Source: Pseudomonas sp. HMWF032 (GTDB lineage Bacteria > Pseudomonadota > Gammaproteobacteria > Pseudomonadales > Pseudomonadaceae). Taken from it: a stretch of 64,000 nt of DNA. The stretch spans positions 46,979 through 110,978 of the forward strand of contig NZ_QAIG01000013.1 of assembly GCF_003060885.1 (NCBI RefSeq). Reading direction: 5' to 3'. Positions 8,124 through 16,696 of this stretch are shown here, one piece after another (the stretch's first letter is position 1; each line of letters opens with the position of its first letter). Made by a program: the position numbers and the translations under genes. The notes beneath the pieces are model-generated. The model was not told where the DNA came from and did no database searches. It saw only the letters and a program-made list of their open reading frames with translations.

Positions 8124-10139
8124 TTAAGAGTGGTGAATTGACTGAGCGGCTAAAACCACCAAAAAGGCACGAGTGCCAGGTGTTTTCAGGTTCTCGTGTA
8201 GCCAAACATCATCCACCCTGCATACGCGCAGTAGGGCCGCCATTGCAGCCTCAACCACTTCCAGGTTTTCCTCGGTCAGCAATAACTCAAACAGAGGTAA
8301 CGATGCAGTGTGATCGGCGATCTGCGCCAGCGCAGTCGCCGCACCTTTCCGGCGCAGGCTGTTGCCACTGGTCAGTTGTTCGATCAACGCGGGCACTGCT
8401 TCAGCGTTAGCCAGACGTCCCAAGGCATCGAAAATTTCCTCGGCGTTTGCATCATGTTCCAGCCCAAGCAATAGGTCCGGTATGGCTTCTGCGGTGGCGA
8501 CCTGGGCCAGAACCTTGGTGATAAAGCGAGCATCGGCTGCCGTATCAGCTTGCTTGAGGGCAGCGCTTAATGCCGCCGTGGTTTGTGCGCTGGGTGTTTG
8601 AGAGAGAGCCAACCAAGCGGCATCCCGCAACGGGTTGTGACGCATCAACAGGGGGGTGAGCAGTTCGGCCACCTCGGGGGCTCGAAATGTTGAAATCGCC
8701 ATCTCATACCGGTAACGAACATCGGTCTTGGCGGCTTGCGCAGCGCTGATAAGCGCTGGTAAAACCTCGGCTCCCTGGGTGGCTAGGGCAGAGCACAGCG
8801 TTTGCACATACTCGTTGCGAATGCTCGGCAGCAGACTTAACAGCAGCACCCGCACCTGCGGCCCTATAAGGCGCTCGCAGGCATAGACGACTGCGTTGGC
8901 ATTCCAGTGATGGGGGTCGTCATCGAGCGCCCGACCCAGGCCCTGAAAGCCTTCCGCTCGGCCTAGTTCAGCTAGCGCTGCAGCGACTGCAATAGAATCG
9001 CTCGGCGCCAGTTGCGCAAGTATCTCCAGCAGATGGATGGCGGCATCATCGGGGGCTGTGCGGTAAAACTCCAAAGCAGCTGCTCGACGGACCCTCAGTG
9101 ACTCAGCGCGCAGGCCCATACGCGGCCATTGCTGGTCGCCGGGGCCAGCCAGTTGTGTCAGCACCTCGGCCAAGTCACTTGCATCGCTTGGCACTTTGGC
9201 TAGCTCTAAGGCCGCCACCAGTTCGGGAACCGCCTCGTATGCCTGCAACTGACCCAATGCTTGTGCCGAAAACACTGTATTGATTTGCAGCAGCGGCGCC
9301 ACCGCACGCAGGTCGCCCAACTGCCCCAGAGAACGAACTATGGCGTATTGCAGATCATGTGCTGTGGGATCCCCTGATCGGTAGCGTACGCCCCTTTGCG
9401 GTAGTTCAAGCAATTCCAGCAGCGGTTGTACTGCGGAGTTATCACCTACACGCCCAAGGGCCTCGATACAGGCTTCCCTCAAGGTGCCGTTGCTGTCCTG
9501 CAACCCGCTAAGCAGCAGGTCAAGGTTGGCGGAGCTAGCTTTGGCGATAATGATTTTGCATAGCGTACGGGTGACTTCTGAGAGATCTTTCTTCTTTTCC
9601 TGCTCTTCACGTTTCTGGTCGCGGATGGCCTCTAGCAACTCTGCTATCCAACTCTCGTCGGCATGTTGGCCAATGGCCTCGGCGGCGTATTGGCGGGCAT
9701 TGACGCTACGGTGGGTAAGCGCTTTAAACAGCGGCGCGCGAACCTCGGGCGAGGGAATTCTGCCCAGCATCATCAGTGCGGTGCAGACTTCGTCGACGTT
9801 TTTTGACTTGCCCAGGCGCAGGAAAAACGGCAAAGCTTCATGGGAGGGACGCGATAAAAGCGCTTTCTTCGCGGCATCTGCCACGGGCGCATGTTCGTCC
9901 GACGTGGCAGCTACCAGAAGAGCCGGCCCACGTTCGGCCAATAAAACAAGCGCGTTGCTGGCCAATCTCGCATGCCGGTCGCTGGCCGTTTTGATGAATT
10001 CAAAAATCGCTGCGCTTGCAACCTCAGGCTTGGTCCGCGCTAGCGCTTCGAGGGTAAGAAATACATCAACATCGTGTTTGGCAGCCGGCAGGTATTCTGC
10101 AAGCGCCCTGCTCAGGTCATCCATGTAGCCAGCATCCAT
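8124..10139 (-). CDS. HEAT-repeat protein of unknown function
   Basis: 671-aa soluble protein built almost wholly of alpha-helical HEAT (PBS-lyase-like) repeats, for example VCTALMMLGRIPSPEVRAPL, NARQYAAEAIGQHADES, LREACIEALGRVGDNSAVQP, LQYAIVRSLGQLGDLRAVAP and AEEIFDALGRLANAEAVPAL. No catalytic domain, signal peptide or membrane segment is seen. A charged helix DQKREEQEKKKD interrupts the array near residue 180. Such solenoids usually hold protein partners. Start could be Met1 or Met6; neither has a clear ribosome site. It stands alone, 72 bp from a MITE-like element on its 3' side and about 100 bp from a solo IS end on its 5' side. Confidence 0.8.
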   Translation of the reverse strand: MDAGYMDDLSRALAEYLPAAKHDVDVFLTLEALARTKPEVASAAIFEFIKTASDRHARLASNALVLLAERGPALLVAATSDEHAPVADAAKKALLSRPSHEALPFFLRLGKSKNVDEVCTALMMLGRIPSPEVRAPLFKALTHRSVNARQYAAEAIGQHADESWIAELLEAIRDQKREEQEKKKDLSEVTRTLCKIIIAKASSANLDLLLSGLQDSNGTLREACIEALGRVGDNSAVQPLLELLELPQRGVRYRSGDPTAHDLQYAIVRSLGQLGDLRAVAPLLQINTVFSAQALGQLQAYEAVPELVAALELAKVPSDASDLAEVLTQLAGPGDQQWPRMGLRAESLRVRRAAALEFYRTAPDDAAIHLLEILAQLAPSDSIAVAAALAELGRAEGFQGLGRALDDDPHHWNANAVVYACERLIGPQVRVLLLSLLPSIRNEYVQTLCSALATQGAEVLPALISAAQAAKTDVRYRYEMAISTFRAPEVAELLTPLLMRHNPLRDAAWLALSQTPSAQTTAALSAALKQADTAADARFITKVLAQVATAEAIPDLLLGLEHDANAEEIFDALGRLANAEAVPALIEQLTSGNSLRRKGAATALAQIADHTASLPLFELLLTEENLEVVEAAMAALLRVCRVDDVWLHENLKTPGTRAFLVVLAAQSIHHS

Positions 10140-10238
10140 TGAGTAAAGTCGGTCGGATTACATCACAGCGCATTTGTCAGGCAAAGAGGACCGAAAAGGG
10201 GATGGTTTTATTTTCCTTACTCTAAACGTCTGCTTTTA

Positions 10239-10257
10239 GCCGATTCTGTTGAAAAAG
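10239..10257. mobile_element. Solo terminal sequence of the 7870-8052 type element
   Basis: GCCGATTCTGTTGAAAAAGT repeats the left end of the 7870 element in the same orientation, without a partner end nearby. It lies 15 bases past the stop of the histidine-kinase gene. Together with the complete element it brackets the HEAT-repeat gene; it may be a deletion scar. Confidence 0.65.
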
Positions 10258-10271
10258 TAGCTTCAGCGGCA

Positions 10272-11564
10272 TCAACCTATCGGCCACTCAAATCGCACCA
10301 TGGTCCTTGCAGCATCAGGCGAACAGGAGAACGTAACGCTACCGCGCATTCGTTTTGCAACACGCTGCACAACTGCCAACCCCAGGCCCAAACCCGGGTG
10401 CCGGCGGGCCATATCGCCACGTGCAAAGGCTTGCAGCATCGCCTTCTGATCTTCCGGTGCGATACCCGACCCACAGTCCTCGACCTCAATCAAAGCCCTG
10501 AGACCCGCCGTACTCACGGTCAATCGCACCGGTGGCTGACCGTGGGTAAAAGCATTGTCGAGTAGGTTGCCAATCACGCGTTCAAGCAGCACGCCACTGG
10601 CGTGAGGCACGATGAGCGACGGCGGTACTTCAACCAGCAACTCCGTATCGGCGCGCTGCTGCTGCGCCACTACGCTGTTTGCCACTAAGGCCACATCCAC
10701 CGTCTCGTCCAGACACAGCTCACCACTGCGCACATAGTCGAGAAAGCTTCCTACGAGCCGATCTGCTTGCAGCGCATTACGCACGATGACTTCGCGCTTC
10801 GGGGCAATGCCATCGCCCTCAGGCAAAAGCTCGGCCGCCATGCGAATCCGGCCGAGCGGGCTTCGAAGATCATGCGACACGCCCGCCAATAGCAATGCAC
10901 GCTCGCGCTCTTGCTGATCAAGGGACTGCCGCAGCGTACGCCAGGCTTCGTCGATCGCTTGGACTTCCGCGCTAGCGTGTGGCAACGGGTCGCTGGATAC
11001 ATCGTCGGCCGCAATACGCGCGCGCAGGGCTTCGAGTGGCTGTGCCAGACGATGTGCGATCAACGCACTAGCAGCTATAGCCAGTCCGACCAGCAGTAGC
11101 GTTGCGATCAACACCCGCTCGCCCAGCGCTTCTTCGACAATGGCACTTTCAAAACCCACCCAGCGCACGCTGCCGTCTGTGCCGCGTAGCGCCAACCAAA
11201 GCGTCGGCCCTACCGACGTGACGTCCCGTTTACGACCGAAGACCAGGTCTGCCACCGGCAATCCTGCCTCAATCAATGCCTGGCTGACAATTGATCGGCG
11301 CGGCGTCAGTGATGCGATCCCGAACACCTCACCAGGTCGCTGATCCGAGGCCTGCAAGGGGCCGGGCGCAATTTGCCGTGCCTTCTCCATCGGAGCCCCT
11401 TGTGCCACGAGCATCAAGGCGGGTGCCCAGCGTGATACAACAAGCTGCGCCACCGTGCGGTGGCGCTCCGCGTAGAAGATCATCGCCAGCATCACGGTGA
11501 GCACGATGGCCACCGCCACTTGCGCCGCGAGCAGGCGCGCAAACAAACTGCCGTAGCGGCTCAT
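10272..11564 (-). CDS. Two-component sensor histidine kinase (EnvZ/OmpR class)
   Basis: 430-aa membrane sensor. TM1 is at about 13-31, a periplasmic sensor region runs to ~148, TM2 ~151-170, then a HAMP segment starting HRLAQPLEALRA. The H-box LLLAGVSHDLRSPLGRIRMA puts the phospho-accepting His at 231; N-box NLLDNAFTHG, G1 VEDCGSGIAPED and G2 GLGLGLAVV are all present, so the kinase looks active. The periplasmic part has no recognised domain, so the signal is unknown. It follows the regulator gene by 12 bp in one operon. Confidence 0.92.
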   Translation of the reverse strand: MSRYGSLFARLLAAQVAVAIVLTVMLAMIFYAERHRTVAQLVVSRWAPALMLVAQGAPMEKARQIAPGPLQASDQRPGEVFGIASLTPRRSIVSQALIEAGLPVADLVFGRKRDVTSVGPTLWLALRGTDGSVRWVGFESAIVEEALGERVLIATLLLVGLAIAASALIAHRLAQPLEALRARIAADDVSSDPLPHASAEVQAIDEAWRTLRQSLDQQERERALLLAGVSHDLRSPLGRIRMAAELLPEGDGIAPKREVIVRNALQADRLVGSFLDYVRSGELCLDETVDVALVANSVVAQQQRADTELLVEVPPSLIVPHASGVLLERVIGNLLDNAFTHGQPPVRLTVSTAGLRALIEVEDCGSGIAPEDQKAMLQAFARGDMARRHPGLGLGLAVVQRVAKRMRGSVTFSCSPDAARTMVRFEWPIG

Positions 11565-11576
11565 CGGGCTAACTCG

Positions 11577-12293
11577 CTAAGACGCACGGGCACCGGTTCC
11601 ACGTGGTATGAAGGCATACCCCTCACCGCGCACGGTGTCGATCCACTGGGTGCCCATGCTCGCGTCGCGCAGCTTGCGCCGCAACCGCGCAATCTGCACG
11701 TCGACAGTACGCTCCTGCGGTTGGTAGCTGCCTACTTGCACCGCCTCGGAAAGCGCCTCGCGTGTCAGCGGGGTGCCAGGCTGCTTGGCCAGCGCAACGA
11801 GCAACTTGAATTCAATACTGGTGAGCGTCACGACACCGCCGTCGGCGATGACTTCACGCTTGAGGAAATCAATCGACAGTCCTGCAAAACGCAGCACAGC
11901 GGTGTTTGCACGCTCCGGTTTCGCGCGGCGCAGCAGCGCACGAACACGTGCCACCAGCTCACGGGGCTCGAAAGGTTTGGCCAGGTAATCGTCGGCACCA
12001 ATCTCCAGTCCGAGCACGCGGTCCATTGGATCACCACGAGCAGTGAGCATCACAAGGCCGAGGGCCGAGTACGCCGCACGCCAGCGGCGCGCAAGTTCGA
12101 AACCATTACCGTCAGGCAGCATTACATCAAGCAGAACGACGTCCGGCTGGCCTGCCGCTAGTGCTCGCTCGCCATCGCCCGCGCTCAATGCCGTTTGCGT
12201 GGACCAGCCCTCGCGTGCCAGCAACTCCACCAGCATGGCGGACAGTTCGGCATCGTCATCGACGATAAGGATCTGCGGTTGCATTCGCGGCAT
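11577..12293 (-). CDS. OmpR family response regulator
   Basis: 238 aa. The receiver domain shows the acidic pocket DDD (12-14), phospho-acceptor Asp56 in VVLLDVMLPDG, and the conserved Thr (MLTARG) and Lys (YLAKPFEP). From ~135 a winged-helix DNA-binding domain ends RRKLRDASMGTQWIDTVRGEGYAFIP. First gene of the regulator-kinase operon, divergent from the Cys-rich protein and desaturase-family genes, which are its most likely targets. Met4 is an alternative start. Confidence 0.93.
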   Translation of the reverse strand: MPRMQPQILIVDDDAELSAMLVELLAREGWSTQTALSAGDGERALAAGQPDVVLLDVMLPDGNGFELARRWRAAYSALGLVMLTARGDPMDRVLGLEIGADDYLAKPFEPRELVARVRALLRRAKPERANTAVLRFAGLSIDFLKREVIADGGVVTLTSIEFKLLVALAKQPGTPLTREALSEAVQVGSYQPQERTVDVQIARLRRKLRDASMGTQWIDTVRGEGYAFIPRGTGARAS

Positions 12294-12312
12294 GGCCCTT
12301 TATTTGGCTATA

Positions 12313-12326
12313 CGACAGCGCTGTCG
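12313..12326. promoter_or_regulatory. Candidate operator between the response regulator and the Cys-rich protein gene
   Basis: CGACAGCGCTGTCG is a perfect 14-bp palindrome 19 bases upstream of the response-regulator start, inside the 137-bp divergent intergenic region. OmpR-type regulators more often bind direct repeats, so this could also belong to another factor. Confidence 0.4.
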
Positions 12327-12544
12327 CAATTCGTCGTTTTTCGTAGACGCGCACAGCACCGGGCGGCACTTAATATTTGCACATGCTCAGTGCGATGCAT
12401 CTGTCTTTCACACTCCCATAAGAGTCCGCCATGCACAAGGTTCACTCACGGCCCTTTGCCTCAGCCATGGATGCCGTCGTCACACCAGCATCCGCGCGTC
12501 ATGACCAAGACCATCACAGCCACCAAAACACCAAGACGTATGTA

Positions 12545-12910
12545 ATGCACACTCGACGATTTGCCGACCTCCCCCGAACCCTCGCCCTAGGTGGACTATG
12601 TGCCGCGATGCTATGGGCCAGCGCCCCTGTAACGGCGAGCGAACGCACCCTGGCACAGGCCTGCCGCAGCGATGCCCGAAAATTTTGCACCGGCCAGCGA
12701 CCTGGCGAGGGGCGCATCGTCACCTGCCTGCGCGAGAACACCCGTCAGTTGTCTGCGGCATGCCAATTCCAGCTCAATAAGATCGACACCTGTGCAGCCG
12801 AAATGCAGCAGTTGTGCGCAGACATACCGGATGAGGGGGATAAGAAACAGTGCCTGAAGGATAGGCGCACCAAGTTAAGTGCGGGTTGCCAAACCGCGGC
12901 TGGAGACTGA
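12545..12910 (+). CDS. Exported cysteine-rich-repeat protein
   Basis: 121 aa from the ATG at 12545, which gives a direct signal peptide (MHTRRFADLPRTLALGGLCA ... VTAS); an in-frame ATG at 12431 would add 38 residues with no signal character. The mature part has two Cys-rich repeats of the PF00839 style: CRSDARKFCTGQRPGEGRIVTCLRENTRQLSAAC and CAAEMQQLCADIPDEGDKKQCLKDRRTKLSAGC, with four Cys each, expected to form disulfides in the periplasm. Function unknown. It precedes the desaturase-family gene with almost no gap and is divergent from the two-component operon. Confidence 0.78.
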   Translation: MHTRRFADLPRTLALGGLCAAMLWASAPVTASERTLAQACRSDARKFCTGQRPGEGRIVTCLRENTRQLSAACQFQLNKIDTCAAEMQQLCADIPDEGDKKQCLKDRRTKLSAGCQTAAGD

Positions 12911-12915
12911 CCATC

Positions 12916-13803
12916 ATGGATCACATCGCCTTGAATGACCTCGCGACTGCCGATCTGCGGCCTTGGCTCAGCGTCTTGATTGTCGTCTTGCTGGGTATTG
13001 CTGCCATTGAAGGCATCGTCCTCTCGCGCCGTACCCCGAGTGGCTATGATTGGCGAGCCTTTGCCGCGTCAATCGCTGATGCAATCGGGCGCGGCATCAC
13101 CGATGCAGTGTCCACCGGGCTCGGCTTGGTGCTTGCGATTTTGCTGCTCGGCTGGGTCTACGAGCACCGCCTGTTCACCATCACGATGGACACCTGGTGG
13201 GCCTTCGCCCTGTTGTTCGTAGGCGAGGAGCTTTGCTACTACTGGTACCACCGAAGTGCCCACCGCGTGCGCTGGTTCTGGGCGACGCATGCTGTGCATC
13301 ATTCACCCAATCAGCTGACGCTGGCCACCGCCCTGCGGCTGGGCTGGACGGGCAAGCTCACCGGTACGGCAGTGTTCTTCGCGCCTTTGGTATGGCTCGG
13401 TTTTTCACCGTTGGCGGTGATGCTCGCGATGTCGGCCAACCTGCTCTATCAGTTTTGGCTACACACCACCTGGATACCGAAGCTGGGAAGCGTGTTTGAG
13501 CGATGGTTCAATTCCCCCTCCAACCACCGCGTACATCACGGCAGCAACCCGGAATATCTGGACTGCAACTATGGCGGCGTGCTGATGGTCTTCGACCGCC
13601 TGTTTGGTACCTATGTGGAAGAACGCGCCGATGTGCCACCGCGCTATGGCCTGACCACTCCATTGCTGACATACAACCCATTGCGCATCGCCTTCCATGA
13701 GTGGATTAACCTGGTGCGTGATGTGGTTAGCGCACGCAACCTAGGCGATGTCTGGCACGCATTGTTCGCACCGCCTGGCGCACGCAAAAAAAGCGACGAC
13801 TAA
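12916..13803 (+). CDS. Sterol desaturase / fatty acid hydroxylase family membrane protein
   Basis: 295 aa from the ATG at 12916, six bases after the Cys-rich gene. Membrane segments are at about 17-37 and 68-84 plus a central hairpin; a di-iron histidine cluster is complete: His112 and His116 in YHRSAHR, His125/128/129 in THAVHH, and NHRVHHGSN near 205. The family inserts oxygen or desaturates lipids at the inner membrane. With the Cys-rich protein it forms the likely output of the neighbouring two-component system; the lipid substrate is unknown. Confidence 0.87.
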   Translation: MDHIALNDLATADLRPWLSVLIVVLLGIAAIEGIVLSRRTPSGYDWRAFAASIADAIGRGITDAVSTGLGLVLAILLLGWVYEHRLFTITMDTWWAFALLFVGEELCYYWYHRSAHRVRWFWATHAVHHSPNQLTLATALRLGWTGKLTGTAVFFAPLVWLGFSPLAVMLAMSANLLYQFWLHTTWIPKLGSVFERWFNSPSNHRVHHGSNPEYLDCNYGGVLMVFDRLFGTYVEERADVPPRYGLTTPLLTYNPLRIAFHEWINLVRDVVSARNLGDVWHALFAPPGARKKSDD

Positions 13804-14155
13804 CAAAGGATCAAACAGAGAGCCACTTGGCTCCAACGACTAGTGAGTCGCACCAGCTTTTGCTGACACTCTATGACCGCTTTGGGGCCGGTTTCTGCCG
13901 GTCGTCACGACGGCGTGCGCTGGTCAAGTCGAGTGCAAACGCTTGGTCAGCTGGAATGCCATTGACTGGTCAGTGGTTGTGCAAATTGGTGGTCAAATCA
14001 CTGCAATTTCGCACCACTCACCAAGCTGATTGCCCGTGAAGGCTTGAACGACGCTAACACCCTCTGAACTCAAGTGCCGCAGCCACACACCTCTGTCCAC
14101 AGCACCGTGAACAAAGGCGAGTCCATGCATTTATGCTTTATCCGTTCAGCCGCTA
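13804..14155. other. 352-bp spacer without a gene; contains repeat array C
   Basis: No convincing coding sequence on either strand. The middle holds the four-unit repeat array at 13914-14004; the remainder shows nothing recognisable. Confidence 0.6.
13914..14004 (-). repeat. Four tandem 22-23 bp degenerate repeat units (copy C)
   Basis: Units at 13914-13936, 13937-13959, 13960-13982 and 13983-14004. Read on the minus strand each begins GCA and has the core TTGACCA or CTGACCA about nine bases in (for example GCACTCGACTTGACCAG, GCATTCCAGCTGACCA). Same family as the repeats at 935-978 and 7760-7827. Several direct repeats of this length at one end are typical of IS21-family termini; no transposase remains. 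Confidence 0.65.
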
Positions 14156-15541
14156 CTAATGCGCATGAGGGTTAAAAAAGTGGTAGCGGTTTTTCCCGGT
14201 TTTCTTGGCCTGGTACATCGCATGGTCGGCGCAGCGCAGCAGCAAATCGGCGTCAGCACCGTCTTGCGGGTAAAGCGCCACACCGATGCTGGCGGACACC
14301 TGATGCGTTTGCGTAGCCAATTGCACCGGTTCGGCAGCGGCCTGCAGCAGACGATGCAGAACGGTTTCACAGGCTTCGACGGATTCGAGATCAACCAGAA
14401 TGGCAACAAACTCATCACCGCCAATCCGGGCCACGGTGTCGCCGTCGCGCAGGGCATGTTTCATCCTGCCAGCCAGTTCAACCAGCAGTTGATCACCCGC
14501 AACGTGCCCGCCGGTGTCATTAACGGCTTTGAAACCATCCAGATCGAGGTAGACAACGGCTACCAGATTGTCCCGTCGCATAGCCTGTAGCAGCCCTAAC
14601 TTGAGGCGTTCACCAAACAGCACGCGGTTTGGCAGACGGGTCAGTGGGTCATAGTGGGCGATTTTTTCGAGCTGTTTTTGATGGTCTTTCAGTGGCGTAA
14701 TATCGGTAAACACACCCACCAGACCATTCACCCGCCCGGAAATGCCCGGCACACGGCTGACGGTGAGGTGCGTGACGTAAAGCTCTCCGTTTTTGCGCAG
14801 GTTCCAGGTTTCGCCTGTCCAATAACCTGATTGCTCGAGTGCAGCTTTGATGCTCTGGCAGATTTCTGCGTCATTGCACTCGGCATTGATCAGCGGCGGA
14901 CAGTGGCCCAGCGCCTCTTCGCGGGAATACCCGGTGACACGACTAAAGGCCTGATTAACGTCAGCCAGGGAGCCGTCGTTTTCAAAAATCATCACACCCT
15001 CGTGGGAATGATGAAACACGCTGGCGGCTTGTAATAATTTTTGTTCTACATATTTTCGCGCAGTAATGTCACGCGCCGAACAAAACAGCAGTGGCACACT
15101 ATCAATGTCTACACCGACACTGGTTATTTCAACATCAATGATTTGCCCACTTTTACGCCGATGTTGTGTTTCAAAGGTACTTTCTATACCTCGCAACATG
15201 GGGATATTGGCGATCAAGTCTTCTTGGTCGAATCGTGCATCCCACTGCAGGACATTTAACTGCATGACCTCATACTGTTCGTAGCCGAGCATACGGGCAA
15301 ACGCCTCATTGGCCAGAATGACATCACCTTTGAGATTAAGCACATGAATGCCATCTACAGCAGCCCGTAACAACGCCTGATTATTACTCAGTTGCGTACT
15401 TAACTCAGCAAAGACACGATCTGCCTTGCGCGCCACACTGTGAAGTTGGCGACGGGTATGCACGGCATAGCCCAAGCTCATCAACAACAGCACAAACAAA
15501 AACGTCAACACCTGCGCATTAGGTGATTCGATATCACTCAT
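14156..15541 (-). CDS. Membrane-anchored PAS-PAS-GGDEF diguanylate cyclase
   Basis: 461 aa; makes cyclic di-GMP from two GTP. One N-terminal membrane segment (~10-25), a short coiled linker, then two PAS domains (about 50-165 and 170-290) and a GGDEF domain from ~295. The active site is intact, GGDEF at 374-378, and the product-inhibition I-site RDGD (365-368) sits exactly five residues before it. No EAL domain. The PAS domains presumably sense a cytoplasmic cue; no ligand can be assigned. Flanked by long non-coding spacers, so transcribed alone. Confidence 0.92.
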   Translation of the reverse strand: MSDIESPNAQVLTFLFVLLLMSLGYAVHTRRQLHSVARKADRVFAELSTQLSNNQALLRAAVDGIHVLNLKGDVILANEAFARMLGYEQYEVMQLNVLQWDARFDQEDLIANIPMLRGIESTFETQHRRKSGQIIDVEITSVGVDIDSVPLLFCSARDITARKYVEQKLLQAASVFHHSHEGVMIFENDGSLADVNQAFSRVTGYSREEALGHCPPLINAECNDAEICQSIKAALEQSGYWTGETWNLRKNGELYVTHLTVSRVPGISGRVNGLVGVFTDITPLKDHQKQLEKIAHYDPLTRLPNRVLFGERLKLGLLQAMRRDNLVAVVYLDLDGFKAVNDTGGHVAGDQLLVELAGRMKHALRDGDTVARIGGDEFVAILVDLESVEACETVLHRLLQAAAEPVQLATQTHQVSASIGVALYPQDGADADLLLRCADHAMYQAKKTGKNRYHFFNPHAH

Positions 15542-16066
15542 AGCAAACCCTCGCCAAATACGTTAGCTCTCTGAAACTCCATCCATCGCACATACAGAAG
15601 CTTTAATGGGTCGCCAGGGTCGTCCTCGTTATAATTATTAATTGCGATTCACAGCCTGCTTTTAATTGCGAATAGTTTTATTTAGCCTCCTTAGGGGAAA
15701 CCCCTTACGCCATTAAACCAACGTCAAATTACCGTCTAGCGCAGAAACTCGTTTCAAGAAATGCCACATCTTTATAAAGCCATACCATTAAATGCTCTGT
15801 ATCTTTTTGTACTCGGCACGCACCAGTGTGACAATTTAATTACAGTACGCAGCCGTATAGTAAAACGCGTTTCTATAAATTAAAGTTCATCCAACCCACA
15901 TACACTTATGAATGTTTAAGCATTCGAGCGCCCATTAAGTCAGTGATATAAACCCTCGACACTTAATGACCCGATAGTCAGCATTAAATCCCTGACAGAT
16001 TGATCAGGCCGCAACAACCGGCCTAGACTGCGCGCATTACGGGAAGCCCCATCGACGGAGAAACAG
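15542..16066. other. 525-bp AT-rich intergenic region
   Basis: No gene is supported on either strand. It should hold the promoters of the diguanylate cyclase (leftwards) and betI (rightwards). A small hairpin AGGGGAAACCCCT is present near 15693. I see no certain operator. Confidence 0.55.
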
Positions 16067-16657
16067 ATGCCCAAGGTCGGAATGCAACCGATCCGCCGCT
16101 CACAATTGATTGCGGCCACCCTTGAAGCCGTCGATCAAGTCGGCATGAGCGAAGCCAGCATTGCCTACATCGCGCGGATTGCCGGCGTATCCAATGGCAT
16201 CATCAGCCACTATTTCCGCGACAAGAACGGCTTGCTCGACGCCACCATGCGCCACCTGATGCAGGCGCTGAGCGAAGCCGTTCGCGAACGCCGCGCCCGC
16301 CTGCCGGCGGATCAACCGCGCGCCCATTTGCGGGCGATTATTGAAGGCAACTTCGATGACAGTCAGGTCAACGGCCCGGCGATGAAAACCTGGCTGGCAT
16401 TCTGGGCCACCAGCATGCACCAGCCGGCGCTGCGGCGTTTGCAGCGGGTCAACGATCACCGCCTGTATTCCAACCTGTGCGGGCAGTTCAGCCGGGTGTT
16501 GCCGCAGGCGCAGGCGCGCAGCGCAGCCCGTGGCCTGGCGGCATTGATCGATGGCCTGTGGCTGCGCGGGGCGCTGTCCGGTGAAGGTTTCGACACCCGC
16601 CAGGCGATGCAGATCGCCTATGACTACCTGGACATGCAGCTGGAAAAAGCGGGTTAA
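16067..16657 (+). CDS. betI: Choline-responsive TetR-type repressor BetI
   Basis: 196 aa, the standard BetI length. The N-terminus MPKVGMQPIRRSQLIAATLE and helix-turn-helix ASIAYIARIAGVSNGIISHY are diagnostic; conserved blocks MKTWLAFWATSMHQPALRRL and DGLWLRGAL form the ligand part. BetI represses glycine-betaine synthesis genes and is relieved by choline. In many pseudomonads betI, betB and betA are contiguous; here the betT gene, on the other strand, separates betI from betBA. Confidence 0.95.
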   Translation: MPKVGMQPIRRSQLIAATLEAVDQVGMSEASIAYIARIAGVSNGIISHYFRDKNGLLDATMRHLMQALSEAVRERRARLPADQPRAHLRAIIEGNFDDSQVNGPAMKTWLAFWATSMHQPALRRLQRVNDHRLYSNLCGQFSRVLPQAQARSAARGLAALIDGLWLRGALSGEGFDTRQAMQIAYDYLDMQLEKAG

Positions 16658-16660
16658 GCA

Positions 16661-16691
16661 ACTCGGGTGGCGCACAGGGCACCACCCGAGT
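16661..16691. terminator. Hairpin between convergent betI and betT
   Basis: A 10-bp perfect stem ACTCGGGTGG/CCACCCGAGT with an 11-base loop, lying in the 39-bp gap between the two stops. No T-run follows on either strand, so termination strength is uncertain. Confidence 0.55.
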
Positions 16692-16696
16692 CCGCT

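Noticed and set aside
13914..14004. CRISPR array
   Set aside because: Units follow each other without spacers and are degenerate; no cas genes nearby.
15620..15680. AT-rich TATAATTATTAATTGCGATT as a Fur box
   Set aside because: Match to the Fur consensus is poor and neither neighbour is an iron gene.
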